Below, piece after piece: positions 1-8,391 of a DNA stretch of 64,000 bases; the stretch's first letter is position 1; every line of letters starts with the position of its first letter. Source of the stretch: SHZI01 sp963802215. GTDB taxonomy: Bacteria > Pseudomonadota > Gammaproteobacteria > Steroidobacterales > GCA-2729495. Position numbers and translations under genes: made by a program. The notes under the pieces are model-generated. The model made no database searches and had not been told where the DNA came from. It saw only the letters and a program-made list of their open reading frames with translations. The DNA is taken from positions 744,001 through 808,000 of the forward strand of contig CAWDHQ010000001.1 of assembly GCA_963802215.1 (NCBI GenBank), in the 5' to 3' direction.

Positions 1-234
1 TTCAGGCGTTTCCAGATCCCCGAGAACCTGCAGTCGAAGTTCGGCTACAAGCCCATATCCAGTCGTGACCGGGAACAGATCTTTGGCCTGAACAGTGCAC
101 GGCTCTTCAATATCGACGTGAAGGACGCCCGCAAGGCCATCCCCGCCGATGCACTGAGCCGGATGAAGACCGCCTACCAGGCCGAGGGGGCCGAGCCCAG
201 CCTGACCCAGTACGGCTGGGTCGCTGCCGTATGA
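1..234 (+). CDS. Amidohydrolase-family protein, C-terminal fragment (cut by window edge)
   Basis: The last 77 residues of a protein that begins before the window. The segment 'IFGLNSARLFNID' matches the end of amidohydrolase-2 type TIM-barrel metal hydrolases, where a phrase like 'ILGGNAARLFGID' precedes the final helix. These enzymes hydrolyse or decarboxylate aromatic and ring-cleavage acids, among others; the metal-binding part is outside the window, so no reaction can be assigned. The stop overlaps the start of the following cytochrome c gene (ATGA), so the two are probably co-transcribed and translationally coupled. Family assignment rests on this C-terminal motif only. Confidence 0.7.
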   Translation, partial: FRRFQIPENLQSKFGYKPISSRDREQIFGLNSARLFNIDVKDARKAIPADALSRMKTAYQAEGAEPSLTQYGWVAAV

Positions 235-632
235 AGCGCAGGGAGTGGCAAACAGTCGCATTGCTGGCCAGCTTCCTGGCGTCAGCGACTACCGGTGCCG
301 AGTCGGCGCTGAAGGCAGTCAACTGCACGCCCCTGGGCGAAATCCGTGGCGACGCGGATCGTGGCGCCGCCCTTCACGTGAAGCATTGCGCCGAATGTCA
401 CGGCGCGGATGGCAAGGCCGAGGTCATCGTGATGCACATGGATGTTCCGCCGAAGGACCAGAGCGATCCCGTCTACATGAAGACACTCCCCGACGCCTAC
501 CTGTACCTGGCGATCTGCAGGGGCGGCGAAGGCGTGGGCAAGAACTTCATCATGCCCGCCTGGGGTGACCTGCTCTCCGATCAGGACATCAAGGACCTGG
601 TAGCACAGATCCGGACCTTCTCCGGGACCTGA
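231..632 (+). CDS. Periplasmic mono-haem cytochrome c (class I)
   Basis: 133 residues. An N-terminal signal peptide (about residues 1-23, two Arg then a hydrophobic run) sends it to the periplasm. A single haem c site CAECH lies at residues 53-57, and the Met of 'FIMPAWGD' near residue 107 is the probable sixth ligand, as in small class I cytochromes. It would carry electrons from a periplasmic dehydrogenase to the respiratory chain. It overlaps the upstream amidohydrolase gene by 4 bases. A TAT-exported molybdoenzyme is encoded close by on the other strand (2439-5234); that this cytochrome is its electron acceptor is inference from proximity only. Confidence 0.88.
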   Translation: MKRREWQTVALLASFLASATTGAESALKAVNCTPLGEIRGDADRGAALHVKHCAECHGADGKAEVIVMHMDVPPKDQSDPVYMKTLPDAYLYLAICRGGEGVGKNFIMPAWGDLLSDQDIKDLVAQIRTFSGT

Positions 633-645
633 CCATTCCCGCTGA

Positions 646-651
646 TATAGT
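646..651 (+). promoter_or_regulatory. Candidate -10 box of a leaderless promoter for the MFS gene
   Basis: TATAGT lies exactly 6 bases before the ATG at 658, and no Shine-Dalgarno sequence is visible between them. A TANNNT box at this distance puts the transcription start at or next to the A of ATG, the layout of a leaderless mRNA. The same 6-base spacing occurs before trmH and trxB in this window. No good -35 hexamer is seen. Confidence 0.35.
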
Positions 652-657
652 CCCGCC

Positions 658-1941
658 ATGGCCAGCGGTACGCCTGAAGCTTCATCCCACCGGAATGTTG
701 ATTCCGCTAAGGGGATCTGGGCAGAGCTGCGGATGGTCCCGGGCCACACCTACCGGGTCTTCCTCATCTGCCTGATCGGCGTCACGTTCGCCAACCTCGA
801 CCATTCCCTGTTCACCTTCGTCCTCACGGAGATCTCCGCCGAGTTCGGCTGGTCGGATCTGGAGCGCGGCCTCTATATCGCGATCACCTTCGTGGCTGCC
901 GGCGTCCTCATCACGCAGATCGGGGCACTCGCCGACCGGATCGGCCGACGGGCCGTGCTGCTCGGCGCGACACTGCTGACACCCGTTTTCGTCACGGCGC
1001 TTGCCTGGGCGCCCACGACGGTGACGCTGCTGGTGGCGAGGACGCTGGGCTTCACCACCGCCGGCGTCCAGTCCCCCGTGACCGGCACGCTGGTCCTCGA
1101 GGAATCGCCCCCGAGGCTGCGGGGTCTGTTTACCGGCGTCCTGCAGATCGGCTTCCCCCTCGGGTTCTTCCTGGCGTCACTGCTGGTCCCATTTATATAT
1201 GAAACATGGGGTTGGCGCTATATCTTCCTGTTGAGTCTACTCTTCCTCCCCTACGCCTGGGTCATCTGGCACTACCTCCGGGACTCGGAAGCCTGGCGGC
1301 GGTCACGGGCGAAGCGGCAGGCCGACAGTGCCCCGCCACCGCGGGTCCGGGAACTCTTCCAGCCGGCGTACCGGCGAAAGACGATCCTGCTGTTCCTGGG
1401 CACCTTCCTCTACGTGTTCGCCTACGGCGCCACGATCATGCTGACACCCTACTTCCGGGAGGCCCGCGGGTGGGACGCCCGTGAAGCCATCGAGCTGGTT
1501 GGCCTGTCGTTCCTCATCGGCGCCTTCGGCTACATCCTCGCGGCCTGGTTCGGCGAATTCCTCATCAGCCGGCGCAACACGATCGTCGCCTGGTGCTGGC
1601 TGGGCGGCCTCGCCTTCGGCGTCATGATCTGGTTCACCACGGACTGGTGGTCCACGTTCCTGGCGTTCAGCACCATGACGTTCTTCTTTTACGGCGCCTA
1701 TGCCGTGATGTTCACGTTCATCGCCGAGAGCTTTCCTGCCGACATGCGGGCCACGGCGGCCAGCTTCGCGAGCTCCTTTGCCGTCGAACTGGGACTGGGC
1801 CTCGGGCCCTTCGCACTCTCCTGGGCAATCGGCCGGGTCGGATGGGAAGCGGCCTTCACGTGGTGCGCCGTACTCCCGGTGATTCTCGCGGGCACGACCT
1901 TCCTCGCCCTCAAACCCGTGCCGCGGGAAGCGGTCATCTGA
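658..1941 (+). CDS. Major facilitator superfamily transporter
   Basis: 427 residues, the usual MFS length, with about twelve hydrophobic helices and a central hydrophilic, Arg-rich loop near residues 205-235. The loop between helices 2 and 3 carries a motif-A sequence, 'ALADRIGRRAVLLG'. The family moves small solutes by proton symport or drug antiport. The best general match is the metabolite/aromatic acid:H+ symporter branch, but the substrate cannot be read from sequence. Position between a catabolic amidohydrolase/cytochrome pair and a CoA-ligase operon suggests uptake or export of an organic acid used by the cluster (inference). The gene begins 25 bases after the cytochrome stop with no clear ribosome site; see the -10 box at 646. 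Confidence 0.88.
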   Translation: MASGTPEASSHRNVDSAKGIWAELRMVPGHTYRVFLICLIGVTFANLDHSLFTFVLTEISAEFGWSDLERGLYIAITFVAAGVLITQIGALADRIGRRAVLLGATLLTPVFVTALAWAPTTVTLLVARTLGFTTAGVQSPVTGTLVLEESPPRLRGLFTGVLQIGFPLGFFLASLLVPFIYETWGWRYIFLLSLLFLPYAWVIWHYLRDSEAWRRSRAKRQADSAPPPRVRELFQPAYRRKTILLFLGTFLYVFAYGATIMLTPYFREARGWDAREAIELVGLSFLIGAFGYILAAWFGEFLISRRNTIVAWCWLGGLAFGVMIWFTTDWWSTFLAFSTMTFFFYGAYAVMFTFIAESFPADMRATAASFASSFAVELGLGLGPFALSWAIGRVGWEAAFTWCAVLPVILAGTTFLALKPVPREAVI

Positions 1942-1952
1942 GGAATGCTGAC

Positions 1953-2390
1953 ATGACCACGGGGGCGCCTCTCGCCGACATCGGGCAAATCATCCAGCTG
2001 GCGGTGGCCCCGGTATTCCTGCTCTCCGGCATCGGCATCGTGCTCACGGTACTGACGAACCGGCTGGCGCGGGTGGTGGACCGCGCGCGGAAGCTCGAAG
2101 AGGCGGCCCGGTCCAGCACCGGCGAAGCCCTTGAGGAACGCCGCCGGGAACTGGGCGTAATGGCCTACCGGGCCAGGCTCATGAATCGCGCGATTACGCT
2201 CAGCACCTGTTCCGCGCTGCTCGTGGCGGTTGTCGTCGTCCTGCTGTTCCTCGCCGCGTTCCTCGATTTCGACGCCACCCTGGCGGTTGCAGGGCTGTTC
2301 ATCCTCGCCATGCTGTCGCTCATCGGCGCCCTCCTGCTGTTCCTGCGGGAGGTATTCCTCGCGATCAAGGCCCTCAGGATCGGGGTGTAG
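1953..2390 (+). CDS. DUF2721 family membrane protein
   Basis: 145 residues. It opens with 'IIQLAVAPVFLLSGIGIVLT', typical of DUF2721: an N-terminal membrane helix, a charged segment ('NRLARVVDRARKLEE'), and two C-terminal helices. No biochemical function is established for the family. The chosen ATG is 11 bases after the MFS stop; the longer open frame upstream in the same phase lies inside the MFS gene and is ignored. The TAG stop lies inside the left arm of the palindrome at 2387-2442. Probably in the same transcript as the MFS gene. Confidence 0.82.
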   Translation: MTTGAPLADIGQIIQLAVAPVFLLSGIGIVLTVLTNRLARVVDRARKLEEAARSSTGEALEERRRELGVMAYRARLMNRAITLSTCSALLVAVVVVLLFLAAFLDFDATLAVAGLFILAMLSLIGALLLFLREVFLAIKALRIGV

Positions 2391-2442
2391 GAGCGCCTTC
2401 AGGCGCGATGCCTGTCAGAATCGCGCCTGAAGGCGCTCCTAC
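2387..2442. repeat. REP-like palindrome between two convergent genes
   Basis: Two perfect 22-base inverted arms (2387-2408 and 2421-2442) separated by a 12-base loop. Each arm starts GTAGGAGCGCC, resembling the 'taggagcg...' REP/extragenic palindromes scattered through gammaproteobacterial genomes. The stop codons of both flanking convergent genes (TAG at 2388-2390, plus; TAG at 2441-2439, minus) are supplied by the GTAG at the two ends of the element. It can form a very stable hairpin in either transcript, so it may protect or terminate both messages. No other copy was seen in this window. Confidence 0.85.
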
Positions 2443-5234
2443 GAGGCCTTTGCCTCCACGTACCGCTCGAAGTCGCAAGTAAAGTCCTGGAATGTGGAGT
2501 TCGGCTCGAACGCCAGTGGCCGGTAGGTAATGTGCCCATAGCCGCTGACGAGGGCCGTGGGCTTGATGAGCGCCGAACTGGCAACGACGGCACTGAAGTT
2601 GTTCCTGCCGCCCCGGAAGAGCAGTGGATCCCAGCCGTGATACATGTAGATCATCCCGGGCTGCATGCTCGGGGTGACGTGAGCCATCGCCACGAACGAG
2701 CCCATCGAGTTGAAGATGCGGATCAATTCGCCGTCGCTGACTCCGCGAGCTTTCGCATCACCAGGGCTAACGTAGATGTCGGGCTCACCGCGGCGCAGGC
2801 TCAGCAGGAGGGAATCGTCCGTCCACATGGTGTGTATGCCGTGACGCAGGTGGCCCATCAGCATCTGCAGTGGATAGCCGTCGAGCGTCATCGGCGCCTT
2901 GTGCCCTGGAAGCTGTTCGTCCTCGTCCATGAACCACTGGTGGTCCACGTAGAACTGCTGACGGCCGGTCAGCGTGGGATACGGCTCCTTCAGCTCCACT
3001 CCCCGGATCATGACTGAGCCGTACGGCGAGTCCGTGCCGTACACCACCCTGTCCGTGTCGTCATTACGCATGATGCCCCTGCTCCGCATCTCGTCGAAGG
3101 ACACCTTCGGCACGCCCGGGTCCCTGTCGATGAGGAACTGGATCACGTCCTTCGTGTCCTTCAACTGCCCGCCCATCGTGAACAGGTCGTGGTAGCGGGT
3201 GAAATCCCGCGGCACGGGCTGGCCAAAGAAGGAGTCCTGTATCGGGGCAATGCCACGCACCCTCCCCCGCTCCGCGATCGCGGCCGCCAGCCGGTTCAGC
3301 GCGTGCCAGTCATCGACGGCTTCACCAAGGGGAGGCACCGCGGCGTCAAGCACCTGGACGTAGGGCGTGCGTGCTTCCAGCATGTAGTCCTGGCGCTCGT
3401 AGTGATGGGCGATGGGCAGGACGTAATCGGAATACAGGGCGGTGATCCCCATGTCAGGCGCCATCGTGACGATGGTGCTGAGCTTCTCGAACGTCGTCTC
3501 CCGCCAGCGGCCGCCACCGGACCGCCAGTTGGCCGTATTGCTCCCGGCGAAGATCCCCATCTTCCACGGGGTGGCGGCGTAGTCGGGCCAGGCACCCGAC
3601 CGGGTGGACTCCTGGAAGTACCGGTCGACCTTGTCGGCAACCTCACGGCCGTAGATCTTCTCGTTCAGCGCCTTCCCGTCGGCATGCGCATAGTCCCAGC
3701 GCGCCAGCGTCGCGATGCGCAGGGTCGGCGGAACGCCCGCCAGCATGAAGGCGATCTGGCTGGCCGTGCTGCCCAGATTCTCCAGCTGGAAACCGCCGCC
3801 GGCCTTGCCCAGGTTGCCTGTCAGCGAGAGCAGGAGCATGAAGGCCCGCTGCAGCAGGTCTCCCTGCAGCCACTTGCACATGCGGTAGCCGGTGAAGATC
3901 ATCGCGGGCCTGGCCTTGCCGAAGGTCTGCGCAATCTGGCGGATGTTGTCGGGATGGACGCCGCAGATGGCCGCGGCCTTCTCGGGTGTGTAGTCCCGGG
4001 CCCGGAGCTTGACCAGTTCGAGGACCGTGGTGACCTTGACCCTTCCCTCCCGGGTCTTGACCGTCCAGTCGCCTTCCAGCGCCGGTCGCAGCTCACCGAG
4101 CGCAAGCGTGCCGGCCGGAATGACGGGGACCGGCGATCCCGGAGGCGCCGGCGGACCGCCAGTGCCCGGCGCCGGCACGGCCTGCCGTGACTTTTCGTCC
4201 CAGACGTAGAAGAGATTGCTGCGGGCGGCGTCACCGGCTACGAAATCGCTCTCGCGCAGGAACTTGCCGTTGTCAGCGCGCACCAGGAAGGGCAGGTCCG
4301 TCTGCTCGCGGATGTAGTCCCTGTCGATGAGCCCTTCGGCCAGGAGCACCTGGACCATGCCCATGGCCAGGGCGATGTCGGTACCCGGCTTCGGGTTGAC
4401 CCACTTGCTGGCGTGCATGGCGCTCGGCGTGAACTCGGGAGAGATGGCGATCAACTCCGTGCCGTTGTACTTCGCCTCCCAGAAGAAATGCGCATCCGGG
4501 ATACGGGTGACTGCGGGGTTGCAGAACCACATGAGGCAGCATCGGGACTTGTAGACCGCGGCCATGGTGTCACCGAGCAGCGGCTCGCCCACGGTCATGT
4601 GAACGCCGGTCGGCAGGTCGCCAACACCCGCAAACGCCTCGGGAAGCTCGATGCCGCTGATGGTCGCAAAGCGTCCGAGCGCCGCGAATGATGCGCGCTT
4701 GAGCACCATCTGGGTGCCCAGGTCGAAACTGATTGATCGCGGCCCGAACTCCACCGAGTAATCGATGAAGCGATCTGCGATCTCCGCCAGGGCCTGGTCC
4801 CAGGTCATGCGCTCCCACCGGCCCTCGCCACGCTCGCCGACCCTTTTCATCGGGTAGAGGATCCGCTGCTTGCCGTACATGTATTTCGCGTGCCGCAGAC
4901 CCTTCTGGCAGCCGCGCGGGCCGTAGTCCGGGGCGTCCTCCGACCGGCCATACTCGCCCTGCTGCTCTTCGCGCCAGACGATGCCGTTCTTCACATAGAC
5001 GTTGAAGGCGCAGGTGCCCGTGCAGTTGGTGCCGTGCGTCCCGTGGGCCACCCGGTCCCACGTCCACTTGCGGCGCATCAGGTCTTCCCACGCACCGTAG
5101 GGCGCCTGGGATCCCGCGGTCTCCGCGGCGGTGCCCGGGGCGTACCGCAGGCTGAGTGAAACGGCTACCGCACCCGAGCCCGCCAGGAAAGCCCTGCGGG
5201 ACGTCGGAGCAGTGACTGCAGCAGAATCAGGCAT
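2439..5234 (-). CDS. TAT-exported type II DMSO-reductase-family molybdoenzyme, catalytic (alpha) subunit
   Basis: 931 residues. The twin-arginine signal 'SRRAFLAG' (residues 12-19) precedes a hydrophobic stretch, so it is folded before export. An FS0 iron-sulphur site of the NarG/EbdA type is present: His67, Cys71, Cys75, Cys109. Asp206 in 'GDLPTG' aligns by eye with the Asp that ligates Mo in nitrate reductase NarG and ethylbenzene dehydrogenase. The family includes dehydrogenases that hydroxylate hydrocarbons with water (ethylbenzene, cymene, steroid C25) and the selenate, chlorate and DMS enzymes. Those enzymes need an FeS beta subunit, a haem gamma subunit and a chaperone; none is encoded nearby. 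It is last in an operon, 3 bases after the DsbA-like gene. The substrate is not determinable; hydrocarbon or steroid oxidation is inferred from the neighbours. Confidence 0.85.
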   Translation of the reverse strand: MPDSAAVTAPTSRRAFLAGSGAVAVSLSLRYAPGTAAETAGSQAPYGAWEDLMRRKWTWDRVAHGTHGTNCTGTCAFNVYVKNGIVWREEQQGEYGRSEDAPDYGPRGCQKGLRHAKYMYGKQRILYPMKRVGERGEGRWERMTWDQALAEIADRFIDYSVEFGPRSISFDLGTQMVLKRASFAALGRFATISGIELPEAFAGVGDLPTGVHMTVGEPLLGDTMAAVYKSRCCLMWFCNPAVTRIPDAHFFWEAKYNGTELIAISPEFTPSAMHASKWVNPKPGTDIALAMGMVQVLLAEGLIDRDYIREQTDLPFLVRADNGKFLRESDFVAGDAARSNLFYVWDEKSRQAVPAPGTGGPPAPPGSPVPVIPAGTLALGELRPALEGDWTVKTREGRVKVTTVLELVKLRARDYTPEKAAAICGVHPDNIRQIAQTFGKARPAMIFTGYRMCKWLQGDLLQRAFMLLLSLTGNLGKAGGGFQLENLGSTASQIAFMLAGVPPTLRIATLARWDYAHADGKALNEKIYGREVADKVDRYFQESTRSGAWPDYAATPWKMGIFAGSNTANWRSGGGRWRETTFEKLSTIVTMAPDMGITALYSDYVLPIAHHYERQDYMLEARTPYVQVLDAAVPPLGEAVDDWHALNRLAAAIAERGRVRGIAPIQDSFFGQPVPRDFTRYHDLFTMGGQLKDTKDVIQFLIDRDPGVPKVSFDEMRSRGIMRNDDTDRVVYGTDSPYGSVMIRGVELKEPYPTLTGRQQFYVDHQWFMDEDEQLPGHKAPMTLDGYPLQMLMGHLRHGIHTMWTDDSLLLSLRRGEPDIYVSPGDAKARGVSDGELIRIFNSMGSFVAMAHVTPSMQPGMIYMYHGWDPLLFRGGRNNFSAVVASSALIKPTALVSGYGHITYRPLAFEPNSTFQDFTCDFERYVEAKAS

Positions 5235-5237
5235 GGC

Positions 5238-5927
5238 TCAGGCTCCGTGTGCTCCGGGAAGGACAAGCCGCATGCCACCGCGGCGGGCCAGAGCGGCCTC
5301 CACCAGCGGGAGGCGATCATTGCCAAAATAGAGGTCGCCACCCTGCTCGTCGGCGGGAACCCGGAAGGTCGGCGTGCCGAAACCGCCCGCCGCGACGAGT
5401 TCCGCCCCGTTTGCCGCGAGCTGACGACGTGTTGCCTCGTCCCGGATCCGGGCGGCGAAGCGCGGGTCGTCGAGCCCCACCGATGCCGCCAGCGCCTCCA
5501 CCGTGGCCAGGTCGCCGATGTCCCGATTATCCGCAAACAGCGCCGCAAACACAGCCGCAATATAGGCCGCAGGACCTCCCGCGACATCGCGGGTGAGTTC
5601 ATCGGCCGCAATGGCGCCCCGCTGGGCCCATTCGGGCCGGAGGGGCCAGGGCTTTGGCCGCCGTAGCGTCAGGCCGCAGTAACGCGCCCAGTCGGTGAGG
5701 TCCTTTGCCTGGTACCGGGCCCGGGCGGGAACCGGGTCGCTCCGGTCGGACGGAAACCCGGGGTTGGCGACGCGCAGGACTTCATCCACGAGGACGGGAC
5801 GATAGACGACCCGGGAGCCGGTGCGGATCGCCGCCTCCCGCACGCGCCCGAACGCCAGGTAACTCCAGGGACAGGAGGTGTCGAAGTAGAACACGACGGC
5901 CGGCTTCTCCGCGGTACTGTTCGTCAT
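5238..5927 (-). CDS. 2-hydroxychromene-2-carboxylate isomerase-like DsbA/kappa-GST family protein
   Basis: 229 residues. It opens with 'FYFDTSCPWSYLA', the thioredoxin-fold start of the HCCA isomerase (NahD) family; the active-site pair reads Cys19-Pro-Trp-Ser22, CxxS rather than CxxC, so a glutathione-dependent isomerase is likelier than a disulphide oxidase. The C-terminal 'GTPTFRV' cis-Pro loop and 'YFGNDRLPLVEAAL' fit the family. NahD-type enzymes isomerise a ring-cleavage product in aromatic degradation. No signal peptide, so cytoplasmic. ATG at 5927 lies 5 bases after the ligase stop; the longer frame upstream is inside the ligase gene. Operon context supports a role in aromatic or polycyclic catabolism. 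Confidence 0.82.
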   Translation of the reverse strand: MTNSTAEKPAVVFYFDTSCPWSYLAFGRVREAAIRTGSRVVYRPVLVDEVLRVANPGFPSDRSDPVPARARYQAKDLTDWARYCGLTLRRPKPWPLRPEWAQRGAIAADELTRDVAGGPAAYIAAVFAALFADNRDIGDLATVEALAASVGLDDPRFAARIRDEATRRQLAANGAELVAAGGFGTPTFRVPADEQGGDLYFGNDRLPLVEAALARRGGMRLVLPGAHGA

Positions 5928-5932
5928 GCCGG

Positions 5933-7480
5933 TCAGCCGCGGGACCGCAGCACTGTCTTGAGCACCTTCCCGTTGGCATTGCGGGGAATCTGCTCGATGA
6001 ATTCGACCTGTTTCGGCATCTTCATTCGCGCAACGCGGGGCTCGAGGAACTCGAGGAGCGCGTCGGTACCGAGATTCTGGCCCGGACGACGAACGACGAA
6101 CGCCTTGAGCGCTTCGCCCCACTTCTCGTCCGGGATGCCGATCACAGCTGCCTCCAGCACTCCCGGATGCTGGAAGATGACCTCCTCGATCTCGCGCGGA
6201 TAGATGTTCACGCCACCTGAAATGACCATGTCCTTGAGTCGGTCCACGATGTAGAGGTAGCCCTCCGGATCCCGTCGCGCCAGGTCGCCCACGGTGACCC
6301 AGCCGTCCCGGAAGGACTCGGCGGTCTCCTGCGGACGTTCCCAGTAGCCGTTGAACAGGTAGGGGCTGCGCGAGAACAGTTCGCCCACCTCGTCGGGGGC
6401 ACAAATCGTGCCGTCCTGGCGTCGCAGCTCGACCTCGGTACAGGGAAAGGGCTGGCCAACGCACTGCAACTTGCGAAGCTGGTCGGGCGGCCGGAGATTG
6501 GAGACGATCCCCGCCTCCGTCGAGCCGTAGGTCTCGTGCAGCAGTCCCGGGCCGAAGTGGGCCACCAGGCGTTCCTTCATGGCCTGCGGCAGGGCCGCCG
6601 CATTGGATATGACTGCCTTCAATGGCGCGTTCCGGCTGTCTGCCAGTGCGGCGGCGCCTGCGTTGAGCAGGGCATGGAAGTGCGTGGGCACCGCGAAGAA
6701 GCCGGTGATGTTCTGGCTGCCCAGCCTGGCCAGAACCTCCTCGGGCTCGAACCTGTCGACAATCTCCGCGTAGCCACCGAAAAAGACCGGTGCCAGCGAG
6801 AAGATCATGCCGGCGCCGTGGCACATGGGGGCGATCGCCAGGAACCGGTCATCGGGCGCGTAGCAGCCGTACTCCACGGCCATGCCGAAGAGAGTCAGGA
6901 TTCTCGAACGGTGCGGAACGAGCACGCCCTTCGGCTTGCCGGTGGTACCTGACGTGTAGGGAATGGTGAAGTCGTCCCACTCCCGCACCGGCGGCGGGAA
7001 ACTTGCCGGTTTCGCCCTGGCGAGCCAGGCATCGAACTCGGGACCGATGGCGATGATCACCGGCTTCGCCGCCAGGGCGACATCGCGCAAGGTCGCAGCC
7101 AATTCGGCGTCGGCAAAGACGACGTGCGCCCCTGCGTCGTCGCAGATGGCCACGATTTCCGGCAGGGACAACCGCGGGTTGACCGTGGCCAGGGCGATGC
7201 CCGCCTGGGATGCCCCGAGGACGATCTCCATGTACTCGATCGAGTTCCTGGCGATGATCGCGCCGTGCTGCCCGGACTGCAGACCGAGCCCGGCCGTCAG
7301 CCCGGTGGTGGCCCGGTCGACACGGTCCAGCAGTTCGCGGTAGGTTCGGACCCTGTCGCGGTGCCGGTAGGCCACCTTGTCCGGAGCCCGATGCATGGCC
7401 GCCCGGATTCCACCCGCGAGCGACAGATGCTGAAACGTCGGTGGCAAAACCAGCGGGGATGCCGTCGCGGCGGGAGGCAT
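5933..7480 (-). CDS. Acyl-CoA synthetase (AMP-forming, ANL superfamily)
   Basis: 515 residues, normal for the family. The phosphate-binding loop 'YTSGTTGKPKG', the 'YGSTEAG' core motif, the hinge region 'GDLARRDPEGYLYIVDRLKD' and the C-terminal catalytic Lys region 'NANGKVLKT' are all present. It activates a carboxylic acid to its CoA thioester through an acyl-adenylate, in the cytoplasm. The acid is unknown; the sequence resembles fatty-acid/steroid side-chain ligases (FadD type) more than benzoate ligases, a by-eye judgement. ATG at 7480 lies 11 bases after the amidohydrolase stop; starts further upstream would run through that gene. Second-last metabolic step encoded in the minus-strand operon. 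Confidence 0.9.
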   Translation of the reverse strand: MPPAATASPLVLPPTFQHLSLAGGIRAAMHRAPDKVAYRHRDRVRTYRELLDRVDRATTGLTAGLGLQSGQHGAIIARNSIEYMEIVLGASQAGIALATVNPRLSLPEIVAICDDAGAHVVFADAELAATLRDVALAAKPVIIAIGPEFDAWLARAKPASFPPPVREWDDFTIPYTSGTTGKPKGVLVPHRSRILTLFGMAVEYGCYAPDDRFLAIAPMCHGAGMIFSLAPVFFGGYAEIVDRFEPEEVLARLGSQNITGFFAVPTHFHALLNAGAAALADSRNAPLKAVISNAAALPQAMKERLVAHFGPGLLHETYGSTEAGIVSNLRPPDQLRKLQCVGQPFPCTEVELRRQDGTICAPDEVGELFSRSPYLFNGYWERPQETAESFRDGWVTVGDLARRDPEGYLYIVDRLKDMVISGGVNIYPREIEEVIFQHPGVLEAAVIGIPDEKWGEALKAFVVRRPGQNLGTDALLEFLEPRVARMKMPKQVEFIEQIPRNANGKVLKTVLRSRG

Positions 7481-7491
7481 GCGGAAGCCGT

Positions 7492-8391
7492 TCAGGCGGG
7501 CAACCTGAAGATGCGACGCGCGTTGTCCCGCATCATCAGCCGTTTCGATTCGGGACGCAGGTTGAGCTCGTCGATCTCGCGGACTGCGCGCTCCGGATCG
7601 ATCACCGGCCAGTCCGTGCCAAAGAGGACCTTCTCCCTGCCGAAGGTATTCGCGTAGTGCACGAAGGCCTCGGGCCAGTGCTTCGGCGCGTAGGCATCCC
7701 CCGCCGTGAAGACATTCTCGTGCTTCCAGCACATGGATATCATCTCGTCCGTCCAGGGAATCCCGATGTGGATGCCGATCACGCGCAACTCGGGGAAGTC
7801 GATCGCCACCTGGTCAAGGCAGATCGGGCGCCCCACGGACGGCAGTCGCCGTTCCCGCGAATACACGAGGTTGTGCCCGACCTGCATCATGATCGGGACG
7901 TCCAGCTCGCAGCATTTTGCATAGTACGGGTAGTACTTGGCGTGATCAGGCGGAAGCCCGCACCAGTGGGGATAGAGGTGGGCGCCGACGAAGCCGTAGT
8001 CCTTGACCGCCTTCTCCAGGTCGCGCAGTCCCTGCATGCCCCGGAAGGGATCGATGCCCGCGAGCCCGGAGAAGCGCGCCGGGTACTGCCGGCAGACGTC
8101 GCGAACGATCTCGTAGGGCAGCTCGAAACCCCCTTTGACGTTGATGTCGCCGGCGCGCACGGCCACCAGCAGGGATCGCTCGATGCCTGCCCGGTCCATG
8201 CGCCCCAGGTAATCCTCTACGGTCACACCGCCGCGGATCTCCGGAGGCATCCGCACCTGGGCCTTGAACGCGTCGTCGAGCCCCGTCTGGCCATTGGCAA
8301 CCGTGTCGGGCGTGAACAGATTGCAGACGATGTCGATGGCGCCGCCCCCGTCACCGGACCTGGGGGCCTTGCGCTCGGGGCCGTTGCTCAC
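7492..8391 (-). CDS. Amidohydrolase-2 family protein with atypical metal site
   Basis: 299 residues from a GTG at 8391 that overlaps the upstream stop (GTGA) and has AAGGA six bases before it; a GTG at 8409 is the alternative. TIM-barrel amidohydrolase landmarks: 'GAHLYPHWCG' (strand-4/5 region), 'VIGIHIGIPW' with the His of strand 6, and 'FGTDWPV' with the conserved Asp. The usual N-terminal HxH metal motif is replaced by 'IDIVCNLFTPD', so metal binding must differ or be reduced. Related enzymes (ACMSD-like) decarboxylate or hydrolyse ring-derived acids. It lies in the operon between the bicupin and the CoA ligase. Confidence 0.82.
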   Translation of the reverse strand: MSNGPERKAPRSGDGGGAIDIVCNLFTPDTVANGQTGLDDAFKAQVRMPPEIRGGVTVEDYLGRMDRAGIERSLLVAVRAGDINVKGGFELPYEIVRDVCRQYPARFSGLAGIDPFRGMQGLRDLEKAVKDYGFVGAHLYPHWCGLPPDHAKYYPYYAKCCELDVPIMMQVGHNLVYSRERRLPSVGRPICLDQVAIDFPELRVIGIHIGIPWTDEMISMCWKHENVFTAGDAYAPKHWPEAFVHYANTFGREKVLFGTDWPVIDPERAVREIDELNLRPESKRLMMRDNARRIFRLPA

